From contig JAUXNL010000035.1 in NCBI GenBank assembly GCA_030684415.1, positions 1-42,363 of the forward strand: DNA of 42,363 bases, in the 5' to 3' direction. Below are positions 1-7,991 of this stretch, one piece after another (position 1 is the first letter of the stretch; each line of letters starts with the position of its first letter). Origin of the DNA: Moraxellaceae bacterium (GTDB taxonomy: Bacteria; Pseudomonadota; Gammaproteobacteria; Pseudomonadales; Moraxellaceae). Under the pieces are notes generated by a model. The model was not told where the DNA came from, did not search any database, and saw only the letters and a list, made by a program, of their open reading frames with translations. The translations under genes and the position numbers were made by a program.

Positions 1-131
1 AGCGGCCCTTCGGTTCCCGGTTTGTCCTGGATTTTGGCCTCCGGAATGCCGGCCGCTTGAACCCGGGACACCAGGCCTGCGCTCAGCACGGCGGCGCCGG
101 CTCCGAGCAGAAAATCACGTCGATTGGTCAT
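1..131 (-). CDS. Multicopper oxidase, N-terminus only (runs off the window)
   Basis: Reading minus from the ATG at 131, the first 43 residues begin MTNRRDFLLGAGAAVL and continue through a hydrophobic stretch to a likely cleavage site near VQAAG. This is a clear twin-arginine (Tat) signal, so the product is exported folded, which suits a cofactor-containing periplasmic enzyme. It is the third gene of a minus-strand set (small exported protein, TolC-like lipoprotein, this gene) divergent from copRS. In known copper clusters that position is usually held by a multicopper oxidase that oxidises Cu(I). No copper-binding motif lies inside the window, so the enzyme assignment is inference from the Tat signal and the neighbours. 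Another Tat-exported enzyme is possible. Confidence 0.55.
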   Translation of the reverse strand, partial: MTNRRDFLLGAGAAVLSAGLVSRVQAAGIPEAKIQDKPGTEGP

Positions 132-145
132 GGAAAAACTCTCGT

Positions 146-1558
146 TCAATGGTCGGCTGCGGCGGCATCAGTGGCCATCGTGGCCGCACGGGCTGGCGGG
201 CTCATGCCGCCCCCGGCACCCTGCAGCGTGCTGGTCAGGTCGGCCTCGGCCACCCAAAAATCCTCCAGCGCCGCCAGATAGGCATCGGTGCTGGCGGCCT
301 GATCCCGGGCCTGAGCCAGCAGCTCAAAGGTGCTGATCAGCATGCCGTTGTAGCGCAGCAACACCTCATCCGAGATTTGCTTCTGCAGCGGCACAATCTC
401 GTCGCGATAGTGCCGGCTCAGGTCGTAGGCGGTGCGGTAGCGGGTATAGGCATCCCGGGATTCGCTGCGGGCATTGACGGCGGTTTCCGCCACCTGGGCC
501 AGGGAACGACGGTAAATGGCTTCTGCCTGAGCCACGCGGGCGCTACCAAAATCGAACAGCGGCAACTCAAGGCTGACCTCAAAGCCGGTCTGTTTCGGTA
601 GCTCGTTCGAGGTGTTGTATTCGTAGCCCAGATTCAGCACGTTGATGAAGCGCGTGACCTTGGTCAGCCTGAGCGCACGCGCCGTGTTGTCGGCATTGCG
701 CTTGGCCATCTGCACGTCGATACGTTGATCCAGCGCCTGCTGCTCCACCTGGTTCAGCTCGCGGGGTGTGCCCGGTAGCTCAGGCAGGGATTCGGGCAGC
801 TTGACGGTGCCGGCATCCATGACGCCCAGCAGCCGTATCAACCGTTCCCGGGCGGCCAAAGCCTCGGTTTCAGCGCGGGCACGTTGCGCCGTGGCGGCGG
901 CATAGAAAGCCTGCTCCCGGGCGGCGTCCAAGCGACTGATGTTGCCGGCCTGCGCCAAGCTGCGGGCTAGGTCGCGACCAGCCTCGGCGGCTGCCTGCAC
1001 ATCGGCGGCGTAACGCGCGCGCTGGGCGCCGGCGACGGCCGCGAAATAGTTGCGGCGGGTTTCCCGCGCCAGATTCAGCACGGCCCGGGTCGTATTCAGC
1101 TTGGCGCTTTCCAGGCGCTGCTTTTCCAAGGGGGCTCGCGCTGGCAAGGTCAACAGGCCGATCAGGTCAAAGGTGATGCTGCGCTCGATTTCGCGCTCGT
1201 CGCCCTGGGTCAACCGGGCCACCGAGATACGAGGATTGCGCAGGCGCGTGGCAGCCACTACCTCGGCTTCGGTGAGGCGCAGCTCTGCGAAAGCCCGCTG
1301 CAGGCCCGGGTTGTTGATCAGGGCCAGGGCCACCGCATCTTCTACCCTCAGGGGCTGAGCCAGAAGCTCGTCACGGCGCTGGGCGCGGGTCTCGGCGCTC
1401 ATGGCTTGGGGCCGGGTCTCTTGTCCCATCAGGCGGCTGGCCTGCGCCCGCACCTCACCCTCTCCACCATCGGAGGACAGGGTGGCACAGGCGCCTAAGC
1501 TACCGGCCAGGACGGCCACCAGAATTGCGCGTGCCAACGGCTGGCGAGGCGCTCTCAT
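146..1558 (-). CDS. TolC-family outer-membrane lipoprotein of the copper cluster
   Basis: A 470-residue protein with a lipoprotein signal (hydrophobic residues 10-22, lipobox ending GAC at about residue 24) and two long alpha-helical, Ala/Arg/Glu-rich repeats typical of the TolC/OEP family. The repeat starts EDAVALALINNPGLQ (about residue 72) and ends with a strand-like FEVSLELPLFDFGSARV segment (about residue 325). These proteins form trimeric outer-membrane channels or, in some copper loci, accompany a multicopper oxidase without a dedicated RND pump. It lies 14 bp upstream of the oxidase gene, and its start overlaps the stop of the preceding small ORF (ATGA), indicating one transcript. It is distinct from the CusC-like TolC at 5227-6492. 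Confidence 0.85.
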   Translation of the reverse strand: MRAPRQPLARAILVAVLAGSLGACATLSSDGGEGEVRAQASRLMGQETRPQAMSAETRAQRRDELLAQPLRVEDAVALALINNPGLQRAFAELRLTEAEVVAATRLRNPRISVARLTQGDEREIERSITFDLIGLLTLPARAPLEKQRLESAKLNTTRAVLNLARETRRNYFAAVAGAQRARYAADVQAAAEAGRDLARSLAQAGNISRLDAAREQAFYAAATAQRARAETEALAARERLIRLLGVMDAGTVKLPESLPELPGTPRELNQVEQQALDQRIDVQMAKRNADNTARALRLTKVTRFINVLNLGYEYNTSNELPKQTGFEVSLELPLFDFGSARVAQAEAIYRRSLAQVAETAVNARSESRDAYTRYRTAYDLSRHYRDEIVPLQKQISDEVLLRYNGMLISTFELLAQARDQAASTDAYLAALEDFWVAEADLTSTLQGAGGGMSPPARAATMATDAAAADH

Positions 1559-1866
1559 CGGTTACCTCCATGCGGCATATCGCTGTCAGACGTGCCCGGC
1601 ATGTCGGCATCCTGTGATTCTTTGGGAGCCTCTTTTTGGGCATCAGGAGACGAACCCATGGTGTGACCGGCGTACCCGGAGGGCTCATCCATCACCAAGG
1701 CATGGGTCTCCCGCCAGTCACGTACGGCAGGCTCTGACCAGGCCTGATATCCGCTGAACGCACTGGTATGACTGGCAGGAGTCGGGAGGGACTCAGGGGC
1801 CGCCACTACGGCCGCCGGCATCCACAAGAGAGTGACCACGACGGGGAATCGCATGAAAAAATCCAT
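1555..1866 (-). CDS. Small exported Met/His-containing protein of the copper operon
   Basis: A 103-residue protein with an N-terminal signal peptide (hydrophobic residues 5-22, cleavage likely after VVAA). The mature part is short, polar and probably unstructured, with several Met and His residues toward the C-terminus (GHTMGSS, DSDMPHGGNR). It is the first gene of the minus-strand copper set and overlaps the TolC-like gene by 4 bp. A start at Met5 (1854) is equally possible. I do not recognise the family. Small periplasmic Met/His proteins are common in cop loci, so a copper-binding role is a reasonable inference only. Confidence 0.65.
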   Translation of the reverse strand: MDFFMRFPVVVTLLWMPAAVVAAPESLPTPASHTSAFSGYQAWSEPAVRDWRETHALVMDEPSGYAGHTMGSSPDAQKEAPKESQDADMPGTSDSDMPHGGNR

Positions 1867-1925
1867 CAGGAAGCTCCGATGGGAAGATCATGCGACTGGG
1901 TGCAGGACAACAAGCTGACGTGGAA

Positions 1926-1941
1926 ATTACATTCCTGTCAT
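1926..1941. promoter_or_regulatory. Candidate CopR/CusR operator
   Basis: ATTACATTCCTGTCAT is an imperfect inverted repeat (ATTACA-4-TGTCAT) in the 142-bp divergent region between the minus-strand copper genes and copR. Its half-sites resemble the TGACA-type half-sites bound by CusR/CopR regulators. It sits where one site could serve both promoters. Identified by eye only. Confidence 0.45.
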
Positions 1942-2008
1942 CTTCGCTTAATCTTACAAAAAGTCGGTATTGTGATGGCCATATACCCTGGCATGAGACG
2001 AGCGCCCC

Positions 2009-2701
2009 GTGAAAATCTTGCTGGTTGAAGATGAAGCCAAGACGGGTGAGTACCTGAAACAAGGCCTCACCGAGGCCGGCTATACCACCGACTGGGTGAA
2101 AGACGGGCTGGCCGGGCATCATCATGCCCTCTCCGAAGATTACGACCTGGTGATTCTGGATGTGATGCTGCCCGAGATCAGTGGCTGGCAGGTGCTGGCC
2201 GCCATTCGCCGCGCCGGAAAATCCATGCCGGTGCTGTTTTTGACGGCCCGAGATCAGGTGGAGGACCGAGTCAAAGGTCTGGAGCTGGGAGCCGACGATT
2301 ACCTGGTCAAACCCTTTGCCTTCGCCGAACTTTTGGCCCGTGTCCGTACTCTGCTCCGGCGGGGCCGCAGTCGTGAGCCTGAGCTGTTGCAGGTGGCGGA
2401 TCTGGAGCTGGATGTCCTGCGCCGGCGTGCGGTGCGAGCGGGACGCCGCATCGACCTTACGGCCAAGGAATTCGCCCTGTTGGAGCTGCTGATGCGACGC
2501 CAGGGCGAGGTGCTGCCGCGCTCCCTCATCGCCTCCCAGGTCTGGGACATGAATTTCGACAGCGACACCAATGTCGTCGAGGTGGCCATCAAGCGCTTGC
2601 GCACCAAGGTGGAGACGGGCGTTGAAACCAAGCTCATCAACACCGTGCGCGGTATGGGTTATGTACTGGAGGCTCCTGCGGATGACGCTACTGATGCGTA
2701 A
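2009..2701 (+). CDS. copR: Copper-type response regulator (OmpR family)
   Basis: A 230-residue OmpR/PhoB-type regulator. The receiver domain (residues 1-115) contains the acidic pocket (LLVEDEA), the phospho-acceptor Asp51 in VILDVMLP, the conserved Thr in LFLTARD and the Lys in LVKPFAF. The C-terminal winged helix (about 125-222) has the usual IDLTAKEFALLELL and TVRGMGYVL segments. The start is GTG at 2009; the nearby ATG at 1993 is out of frame. Sequence features match the CusR/CopR/PcoR group more than general OmpR. It overlaps the kinase gene and diverges from the exported copper proteins, so it probably activates both sides and the cus operon. Copper as inducer is inferred from the context. 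Confidence 0.9.
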   Translation: MKILLVEDEAKTGEYLKQGLTEAGYTTDWVKDGLAGHHHALSEDYDLVILDVMLPEISGWQVLAAIRRAGKSMPVLFLTARDQVEDRVKGLELGADDYLVKPFAFAELLARVRTLLRRGRSREPELLQVADLELDVLRRRAVRAGRRIDLTAKEFALLELLMRRQGEVLPRSLIASQVWDMNFDSDTNVVEVAIKRLRTKVETGVETKLINTVRGMGYVLEAPADDATDA

Positions 2702-4109
2702 ATCCATCACGCTCCGTACCAGCCTCCTGTTCACTTTGCTGGCGGCGGTGGTATTTGCATTCATGGGGCTGGTTATCCGGGCTTCCGTCAGTCATCACTT
2801 CAGCGAGCAGGACAGCAGCGCCCTGGAAGGCAAGCTGGAGTTGATCCGGCACATCCTGCTCACGAACGAGTCAGGGGATGCCGAGCGACTGCGGCGTCAA
2901 CTGGGGGATGCCCTGGTCGGGCATCATGATCTGTCCGTACGCATTCGCCATTCGGGTGGCCCCGAGCTTTTTAGCTCCGGACACGCGTCCATTCCGGATG
3001 CTGTGCTCCAGAAGACGACTGTATTCCCTGCAAAGGGCGCACTGCCACTGCTCACCTGGTCTTCGGAGGACGCGACTTATCGTGCCGTTGCCGTTCGGGT
3101 CCTGACCCCCAATCCGCCTCAGAGCTGGGAAATCAGTATCGCCGTCGATACACGGCACCATGCAGAATTCCTGACGGTGTTCGAGCGCGAACTTCTTGTG
3201 ATCGGCGCAGGCGGTCTGCTGCTCATGGCCGTCCTGGGATGGCTGGCAACGCGCCGCGGTTTGCAGCCGGTGCAGCATATGGCGCATGTGGCCGAAGGCA
3301 TTTCGGCGCAACGACTGCAGGACCGGCTTCCAGCAACTGATGTGCCGGTTGAGTTGCAGCCGCTGGCCCGGGCCTTTAACGAGATGCTGGATCGCCTGGA
3401 AGACTCGCTGCGCCGGCTCTCTGACTTCTCCTCCGATCTGGCGCATGAACTGCGTACACCTATCAATAACCTGATGACGCAAACACAGGTTTCATTGGCC
3501 AAGCCGCGCAGTGCCGAGGAGTACCGCGAAGTGATGTACTCGAATCTGGAGGAGTTCGAACGTCTGGCCCGCATGATTGCTGACATGCTGTTTCTGGCCA
3601 AGGCGGATAACGGCCTGATGATTCCGCATCAGGAGCCGGTGAACTTGCGTCAGGAGATTGAAGCGGTTTTTGAGTTTTACGATGCACTGGCGGCCGAAAA
3701 AATGGTGGCCCTGTCACTGCAGGGCAATGCCATTGTCACAGGTGATCCGCTGATGTTACGTCGCGCCATCAGCAATCTCGTCTCCAACGCTGTTCGCCAC
3801 AGTCTGCCCGACACAACCGTCACGGTCAGATTGATAACGGAGCAGGAGATGGTGCGTCTGGTGGTGGAGAACACGGGGGACAGTATCACTCGCGACCAAC
3901 TGGACCGGGTATTCGACCGTTTCTACCGGGCCGATGCATCACGACGCCGCAGTGACGAAGGCGCAGGACTGGGGCTGGCCATTACTCGCTCCATTGTCCG
4001 AGCCCACTGCGGCCAAATTACGGTAGCCTCCAATGAAGGCAAGACCCGTTTTCAGGTGACCTTGCCGATCACGCCTGCGCCTTTGGAGGCGACGGGCGTG
4101 AGGGAATGA
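2694..4109 (+). CDS. copS: Heavy-metal sensor histidine kinase
   Basis: About 471 residues from the ATG at 2694, with an alternative ATG at 2682; the longer open frame back to 2571 lies inside copR and is not used. TM1 is residues 10-28, a periplasmic sensor loop follows to about 165, and TM2 is about 168-188. A HAMP domain follows, then the H-box SSDLAHELRTPINN with His251, an N-box (ISNLVSNAVRHS) and a G-box (DEGAGLGLAITRSIV). This is the CusS/CopS/PcoS layout. The periplasmic loop contains His residues (GHHDLSVRIRH) that could bind metal. It overlaps copR by 8 bp, implying translational coupling. The downstream CopL-like gene overlaps its stop by 4 bp, so all three are co-transcribed. Confidence 0.9.
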   Translation: MRKSITLRTSLLFTLLAAVVFAFMGLVIRASVSHHFSEQDSSALEGKLELIRHILLTNESGDAERLRRQLGDALVGHHDLSVRIRHSGGPELFSSGHASIPDAVLQKTTVFPAKGALPLLTWSSEDATYRAVAVRVLTPNPPQSWEISIAVDTRHHAEFLTVFERELLVIGAGGLLLMAVLGWLATRRGLQPVQHMAHVAEGISAQRLQDRLPATDVPVELQPLARAFNEMLDRLEDSLRRLSDFSSDLAHELRTPINNLMTQTQVSLAKPRSAEEYREVMYSNLEEFERLARMIADMLFLAKADNGLMIPHQEPVNLRQEIEAVFEFYDALAAEKMVALSLQGNAIVTGDPLMLRRAISNLVSNAVRHSLPDTTVTVRLITEQEMVRLVVENTGDSITRDQLDRVFDRFYRADASRRRSDEGAGLGLAITRSIVRAHCGQITVASNEGKTRFQVTLPITPAPLEATGVRE

Positions 4110-4510
4110 GTATACTTAATGCCATGAGCCGCCCACTTCGCCAACGCATAGCTCTGTTCCTGAGCCTAATCATGGTCACCTTCACGGTGTGCCAGGGTAT
4201 GGCGTTGGCGGCAATGCCAAAGGGAGGCATGCCGGTCCCGATGCAATCGGCCGGCATGTCCTGCCATGAGGCGCCGGGCGTTGACCCCGCCATTGCAAAG
4301 CCGGACTGCCCCAGCGACTGTGAGCACGTGGTCAAGGCCTCTGATTCCGGACCGCAGTTTTGCCCCTTGAGTCAGGTGGTGGCCTTCGTGGCCTATCAAT
4401 GGCCTGACCTCAGTCGGGAGGCAGGTGCCATCCAGCTAGCCGCTTTGCCCTTACACGACCCCATTACCGATCCCCCTCCCACCCTCCGCTATCATCGCTT
4501 CCGCGAATAG
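4106..4510 (+). CDS. Small Cys/Met/His-rich exported protein, CopL-like
   Basis: A 134-residue protein with a signal peptide (hydrophobic segment about 15-35, ending ALAA). The mature chain is rich in Met, Cys and His: MPKGGMPVPMQSAGMSCHE, then CPSDCEH, then FCPLSQ. The C-terminus is proline-rich (TDPPPTLRYHRFRE). The pattern resembles small CopL/DUF2946-like proteins of copper loci, proposed to bind copper and affect cop gene expression. It overlaps copS by 4 bp. The family assignment is by general resemblance; periplasmic copper binding is inference. An internal start at Met7 is also possible. Confidence 0.55.
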   Translation: MSILNAMSRPLRQRIALFLSLIMVTFTVCQGMALAAMPKGGMPVPMQSAGMSCHEAPGVDPAIAKPDCPSDCEHVVKASDSGPQFCPLSQVVAFVAYQWPDLSREAGAIQLAALPLHDPITDPPPTLRYHRFRE

Positions 4511-4616
4511 CCCCTCCTGGCCGGCCCCGTGCCGGTGATTTCGCCTACCCGTCAGTTTTCACGCTGACACCCCGGTATTGGTTTTTACGCGAAATTCACA
4601 ACCCAGGAGTCTTATC

Positions 4617-5141
4617 ATGACAATTCGCATCCTCGCGCTCGCCTTACTGAGCGCCTCCCTGCTGTCTACCCCGGCCTTGGCTGAACCCGTTGACACCCAT
4701 GTCGATTACGGTGGCCCTCGGGCCGTGCCGCATGAGCACGGTGACATCTATTCCTTTGGCCGCCCCGGCCAGGAGAAATACGCCCGCCGCGCCATCACCC
4801 TGACGGCAAGTGACGACATGCGCTATTCCGAATCCACCCTGGACTTTGCGCAGGGCGATACGGTCAAGTTCGTGTTCACCAACGCCGGTAGCAATCCGCA
4901 TGAGTTCGTGCTGGCCGACAAACGCACCCAGGACAAGGTCGAAAAAGCCCGGCCCGATCCGGAGTCCGTGAAGAGTCCGCCGTATTCCCTGCTGCTGGCC
5001 CCGGGTGAGACCCGGACCCTGGTCTGGCAATTTGACCGGTTTGGGGTCTTCGAGGTCGCCTGCCATCTACCCGGGGCTTACAAGGCCGGCATGGTGACCT
5101 ACATCAGCGTCCCCATGGCGCCGAAGCGCGGCTGGCGCTAA
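4617..5141 (+). CDS. copI: Periplasmic cupredoxin-like copper protein (CopI type)
   Basis: A 174-residue protein with a signal peptide (residues 1-22, cleavage after ALA). The cupredoxin domain shows a type-1 copper site: His in SNPHEFVL, then Cys, His and Met in ACHLPGAYKAGMVTYI near the C-terminus. A His-containing N-terminal segment (VPHEHGDIYSFGR) may add a second site. CopI-type cupredoxins are periplasmic and contribute to copper tolerance. The start is the ATG at 4617, with an AGGAG ribosome site 7-8 bp upstream; the longer frame from 4578 lacks this. It is followed by a strong hairpin at 5160, so it probably ends the copRS transcript or has its own promoter in the 106-bp gap upstream. 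Confidence 0.8.
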   Translation: MTIRILALALLSASLLSTPALAEPVDTHVDYGGPRAVPHEHGDIYSFGRPGQEKYARRAITLTASDDMRYSESTLDFAQGDTVKFVFTNAGSNPHEFVLADKRTQDKVEKARPDPESVKSPPYSLLLAPGETRTLVWQFDRFGVFEVACHLPGAYKAGMVTYISVPMAPKRGWR

Positions 5142-5159
5142 GCCTTCCCACTACGTACC

Positions 5160-5190
5160 GCAGCAGCCGGATGTGCCGGCTGCTGCTTCT
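5160..5190 (+). terminator. Hairpin terminator after the cupredoxin gene
   Basis: A perfect 11-bp stem, GCAGCAGCCGG (5160-5170) with CCGGCTGCTGC (5176-5186), loop ATGTG, followed by TTCT. A second small hairpin GTCACT-C-AGTGAC follows at 5191-5203. The T-tract is short, so it may be an imperfect terminator that lets some transcription run into cus. Confidence 0.6.
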
Positions 5191-5226
5191 GTCACTCAGT
5201 GACACGGATTTGTGTGGGGAGACATC

Positions 5227-6492
5227 ATGCCCGCTGTATTTTCCCGGACCCGCTACGGGATCTGTTTAGGGGTGACCTTGCTGACCTTAGTCGGCCCTGC
5301 GGCCGCCGAAGGATTGCGCTTTGAAGCGGCCCTGCAGGCTGCCGAGGCTAGTACACCTCAGTTGCAAGCCCGTCGCGCGGCCGTGGCCAGTGCCACCGAG
5401 GCTGCGCCAGCGGCGGATGCCTTGCCCGACCCCAAGGCCTTTATCGGCCTCGACAACCTGCCTATCGACGGCCCGGATCGCTTCAGCACCAGTCGTGACT
5501 TCATGACCATGCAGAAGATCGGGCTCATGCAGGATTTCCCGAATGGCGGCAAGCGCCAGGCCCGGGCCGACGCCGCCCAGGCGCAGGTCAGTCAGGCCGA
5601 AGCCCAACTGCACCTGGACCGTGTCACGGTCCGGATCGAGACCGCGACGGCCTGGCTCAACCGCTATTACCTGGAGCGCCAGATCGGCCTACTCGATGAA
5701 CTCGACCGCGATAACCGGCTGCTGGCCGATGTCGTTAAGGCACAGCTCGCGGCCGGTAAAGGAATGGCGGCCGACGCTTTGCTGCCCAGCCAGGAAGGCA
5801 TTGCATTGGGCAACCGGCGTGACGAGTTGCAACGGGATCGGGCCAAGGCCGAAGCCGCGCTGCAACGCTGGGTGGGCAATGTGTCCCAGCTGGGGCTAGC
5901 GGGCGAGCCGCCGCAGTTCACTGTCGATGCTGCCCAGCTACGTCAGCATGTAGAACACCATCCCGAGCTGCTGCTGTTCCAGCCCATGGCGGCCCAAGCC
6001 ACGGCGGAGCTGCACACGGCCGAAGCCGCGCGCCGACCGGATTGGGGGGTGGAGCTGGCCTATCAGAACCGTGGCCCCGCCTTTAGCGACATGGTGTCCT
6101 TACAGGTCACTCTGGACCTGCCGCTGTTCACCGGCACGCGGCAAAACCCCCTGGTCCGTGCCCGGCAGCAGGCCCTGCTCAGCATTGAGGCGGAGCGGGA
6201 AGCCATGCTGCGCGAACACCGAGCCACGCTGGACGCTGAGGTAGCGGACTACGCCGCGCTCACACAACAACTGAACCGCCAGCAACAGGAGGCCTTACCC
6301 CTGGCCCGGCAGCGGGTCGAGCTGCAATTGGCGGCCTATCAAAGCGGCCGGGCCGATCTGACCCTGGTCCTGCAGGCGCGCCGCGAACTCCGGGACAGCC
6401 GGCTTCAGGCCATCGCCCTCGAAAACCAACAACAAGTGCTGGCCGCTCGCCTGCATTACCTCTTTGACGATCATGAGGAGACCGCGCCATGA
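5227..6492 (+). CDS. cusC: CusC-like outer-membrane factor of the Cu/Ag efflux system
   Basis: A 421-residue TolC/OEP-family protein with a signal peptide ending at PAAAEG. It has two helical repeats: LQAAEASTPQLQARRAA at about 25 and a later one around TAEAARRPDWGVELAYQ. The strand-turn segments (LMQDFPNGGKRQ, LDLPLFTGTRQNPL) are typical of CzcC/CusC relatives. It lacks the Cys lipobox seen in E. coli CusC. The start is the ATG at 5227 with GGGGAG 6-8 bp upstream; the in-frame GTG at 5212 lacks that site. Its stop overlaps the cusB start by 4 bp. It forms the outer-membrane channel of the tripartite pump. Confidence 0.85.
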   Translation: MPAVFSRTRYGICLGVTLLTLVGPAAAEGLRFEAALQAAEASTPQLQARRAAVASATEAAPAADALPDPKAFIGLDNLPIDGPDRFSTSRDFMTMQKIGLMQDFPNGGKRQARADAAQAQVSQAEAQLHLDRVTVRIETATAWLNRYYLERQIGLLDELDRDNRLLADVVKAQLAAGKGMAADALLPSQEGIALGNRRDELQRDRAKAEAALQRWVGNVSQLGLAGEPPQFTVDAAQLRQHVEHHPELLLFQPMAAQATAELHTAEAARRPDWGVELAYQNRGPAFSDMVSLQVTLDLPLFTGTRQNPLVRARQQALLSIEAEREAMLREHRATLDAEVADYAALTQQLNRQQQEALPLARQRVELQLAAYQSGRADLTLVLQARRELRDSRLQAIALENQQQVLAARLHYLFDDHEETAP

Positions 6493-7991
6493 AGCGGAAT
6501 TACCTGAAATTTGCGGCGATATTGCTTGCCGTGGCGAGCCTTAGCGGGGGCCTCGGCTATTGGCTCGCCCAGCGTCCGCCCACCATGCTGATGACTACCA
6601 CAGAAGCTCCTTCGGATCAGGAACGCAAGGTGCTGTATTGGTACGACCCCATGGTGCCCAACCAGCACTTTGACCAGCCGGGCAAATCGCCCTTCATGGA
6701 CATGCAGCTCGTGCCCCGCTATGCCGACGAGAGCGCCGATGAAAGCGGCAACGCGGGTGGCATCACAATCAGCAGTGCCCTGACCCAAAACCTGGGCGTG
6801 CGCTATGCCACGGTCGAGCGCGGCCAGTTGCCGTCAGCGGTGGAGGCCCCGGCCAACGTGGTCTTTAACGAGCGCGATGTGGCCATCGTGCAGACCCGGG
6901 CCGCCGGCTTTGTGGAACGCGTCTATGCGCGGGCGCCGGGTGACGTGATTGCCCAAGGGGCGCCCTTGCTTGACATTCTGGTGCCGGAATGGGCCGGCGC
7001 CCAGGCCGAGTATCTGGCCCTGCAACGCAGCGGCGATGAGGACCTGACACGGGCGGCCCGCGAGCGGCTGCGTCTCTTGGGCATGCCAGAGGCAGCCATT
7101 CAGCGCCTGGTAAAAAGCGGCCAGACGCAAACCCGCTTCACGGTGACGGCACCGATTGCCGGCGTCATCCAGGCGCTGGACATCCGCCAGGGCATGACCG
7201 TCAGCTCCGGTATGACCGTGGCCCGCATCAACGGCCTGGCCACGGTGTGGCTGGAGGCGGCCGTGCCCGAGACCCAGGGCGGCAGCCTTGCCGTGGGCCA
7301 GCCGGTGGCCGCGCTGTTGGCCGCCTATCCCGGCAAGTCCTTTGAGGGCCGGGTCATCGCCCTCCTGCCGGAGGTGAATCCCCAGAGCCGCACGCTGCGG
7401 GTGCGCATGGAGTTTGCCAATCGAAGGCAGGAACTGCGGCCCGGCATGTTTGCGCAGGTGCAGCTGGATACGAAGGCGCAGCAGCAAATGCTGCTGATTC
7501 CCAGCGAAGCCCTGATCCGTACCGGCAAGCGCAATATCGTCATCGTGGCGGAAGGGGACGGGCAATTCCGCCCCGTCGAAGTCACCCCGGGCAGCCAAGC
7601 CGGCGGCAAGACCGCCATTATGGCGGGCCTGGAAGCCGGCCAGAAGGTTGTGGCCTCGGGGCAGTTCCTGATTGATTCGGAAGCCAGCCTGACCGGTGTG
7701 CTGGCGCAGATGAAGACGACGGCGGAGCAAGAGCCGGAGTCACAGGCATCGGCAGCGTCGGGTCTCATCGAAGCAAGTGGCGTGGTTGAGGCTCTGGGCC
7801 ACCAGGACATCACACTCTCGCACGAGCCCATTCCCGCCTTGGACTGGCCGGCCATGACCATGCCCTTTGCCCTCGACAAGGCGGCGTCCACGCAGGGCTT
7901 GAGGAAGGGCCAGCGCGTGCAGTTCGCTCTGGAAAAACGGGGTGATGATCTGGTGGTTGTCCGCCTCCGCGCGATGGAGGGCCGGCCATGA
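6489..7991 (+). CDS. cusB: CusB periplasmic adaptor with a fused CusF-like copper chaperone domain
   Basis: A 500-residue membrane-fusion protein. An N-terminal anchor (residues 8-27) is followed by a heavy-metal-binding motif (LYWYDPMVPNQHFDQPGKSP) and the barrel-hairpin-lipoyl core of RND adaptors. Residues about 425-497 form a CusF-like domain: ITLSHEPIPALDWPAMTMPF contains His445, Trp453, Met456 and Met458, with the same spacing (8, 3, 2) as His36, Trp44, Met47 and Met49 of E. coli CusF. CusF binds Cu(I)/Ag(I) and hands it to CusB, so here chaperone and adaptor are one chain and no free cusF is seen. It overlaps cusC and cusA by 4 bp each. Confidence 0.92.
   Translation: MKRNYLKFAAILLAVASLSGGLGYWLAQRPPTMLMTTTEAPSDQERKVLYWYDPMVPNQHFDQPGKSPFMDMQLVPRYADESADESGNAGGITISSALTQNLGVRYATVERGQLPSAVEAPANVVFNERDVAIVQTRAAGFVERVYARAPGDVIAQGAPLLDILVPEWAGAQAEYLALQRSGDEDLTRAARERLRLLGMPEAAIQRLVKSGQTQTRFTVTAPIAGVIQALDIRQGMTVSSGMTVARINGLATVWLEAAVPETQGGSLAVGQPVAALLAAYPGKSFEGRVIALLPEVNPQSRTLRVRMEFANRRQELRPGMFAQVQLDTKAQQQMLLIPSEALIRTGKRNIVIVAEGDGQFRPVEVTPGSQAGGKTAIMAGLEAGQKVVASGQFLIDSEASLTGVLAQMKTTAEQEPESQASAASGLIEASGVVEALGHQDITLSHEPIPALDWPAMTMPFALDKAASTQGLRKGQRVQFALEKRGDDLVVVRLRAMEGRP

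Noticed and set aside
2571..2693. Longer N-terminus for CopS
   Set aside because: It lies inside copR and lacks homology; the membrane segment begins right after the ATG at 2694.
1793..2764. A 323-codon minus-strand open frame
   Set aside because: It is antisense to copR and the start of copS, has no recognisable motifs, and is a product of high GC third positions.
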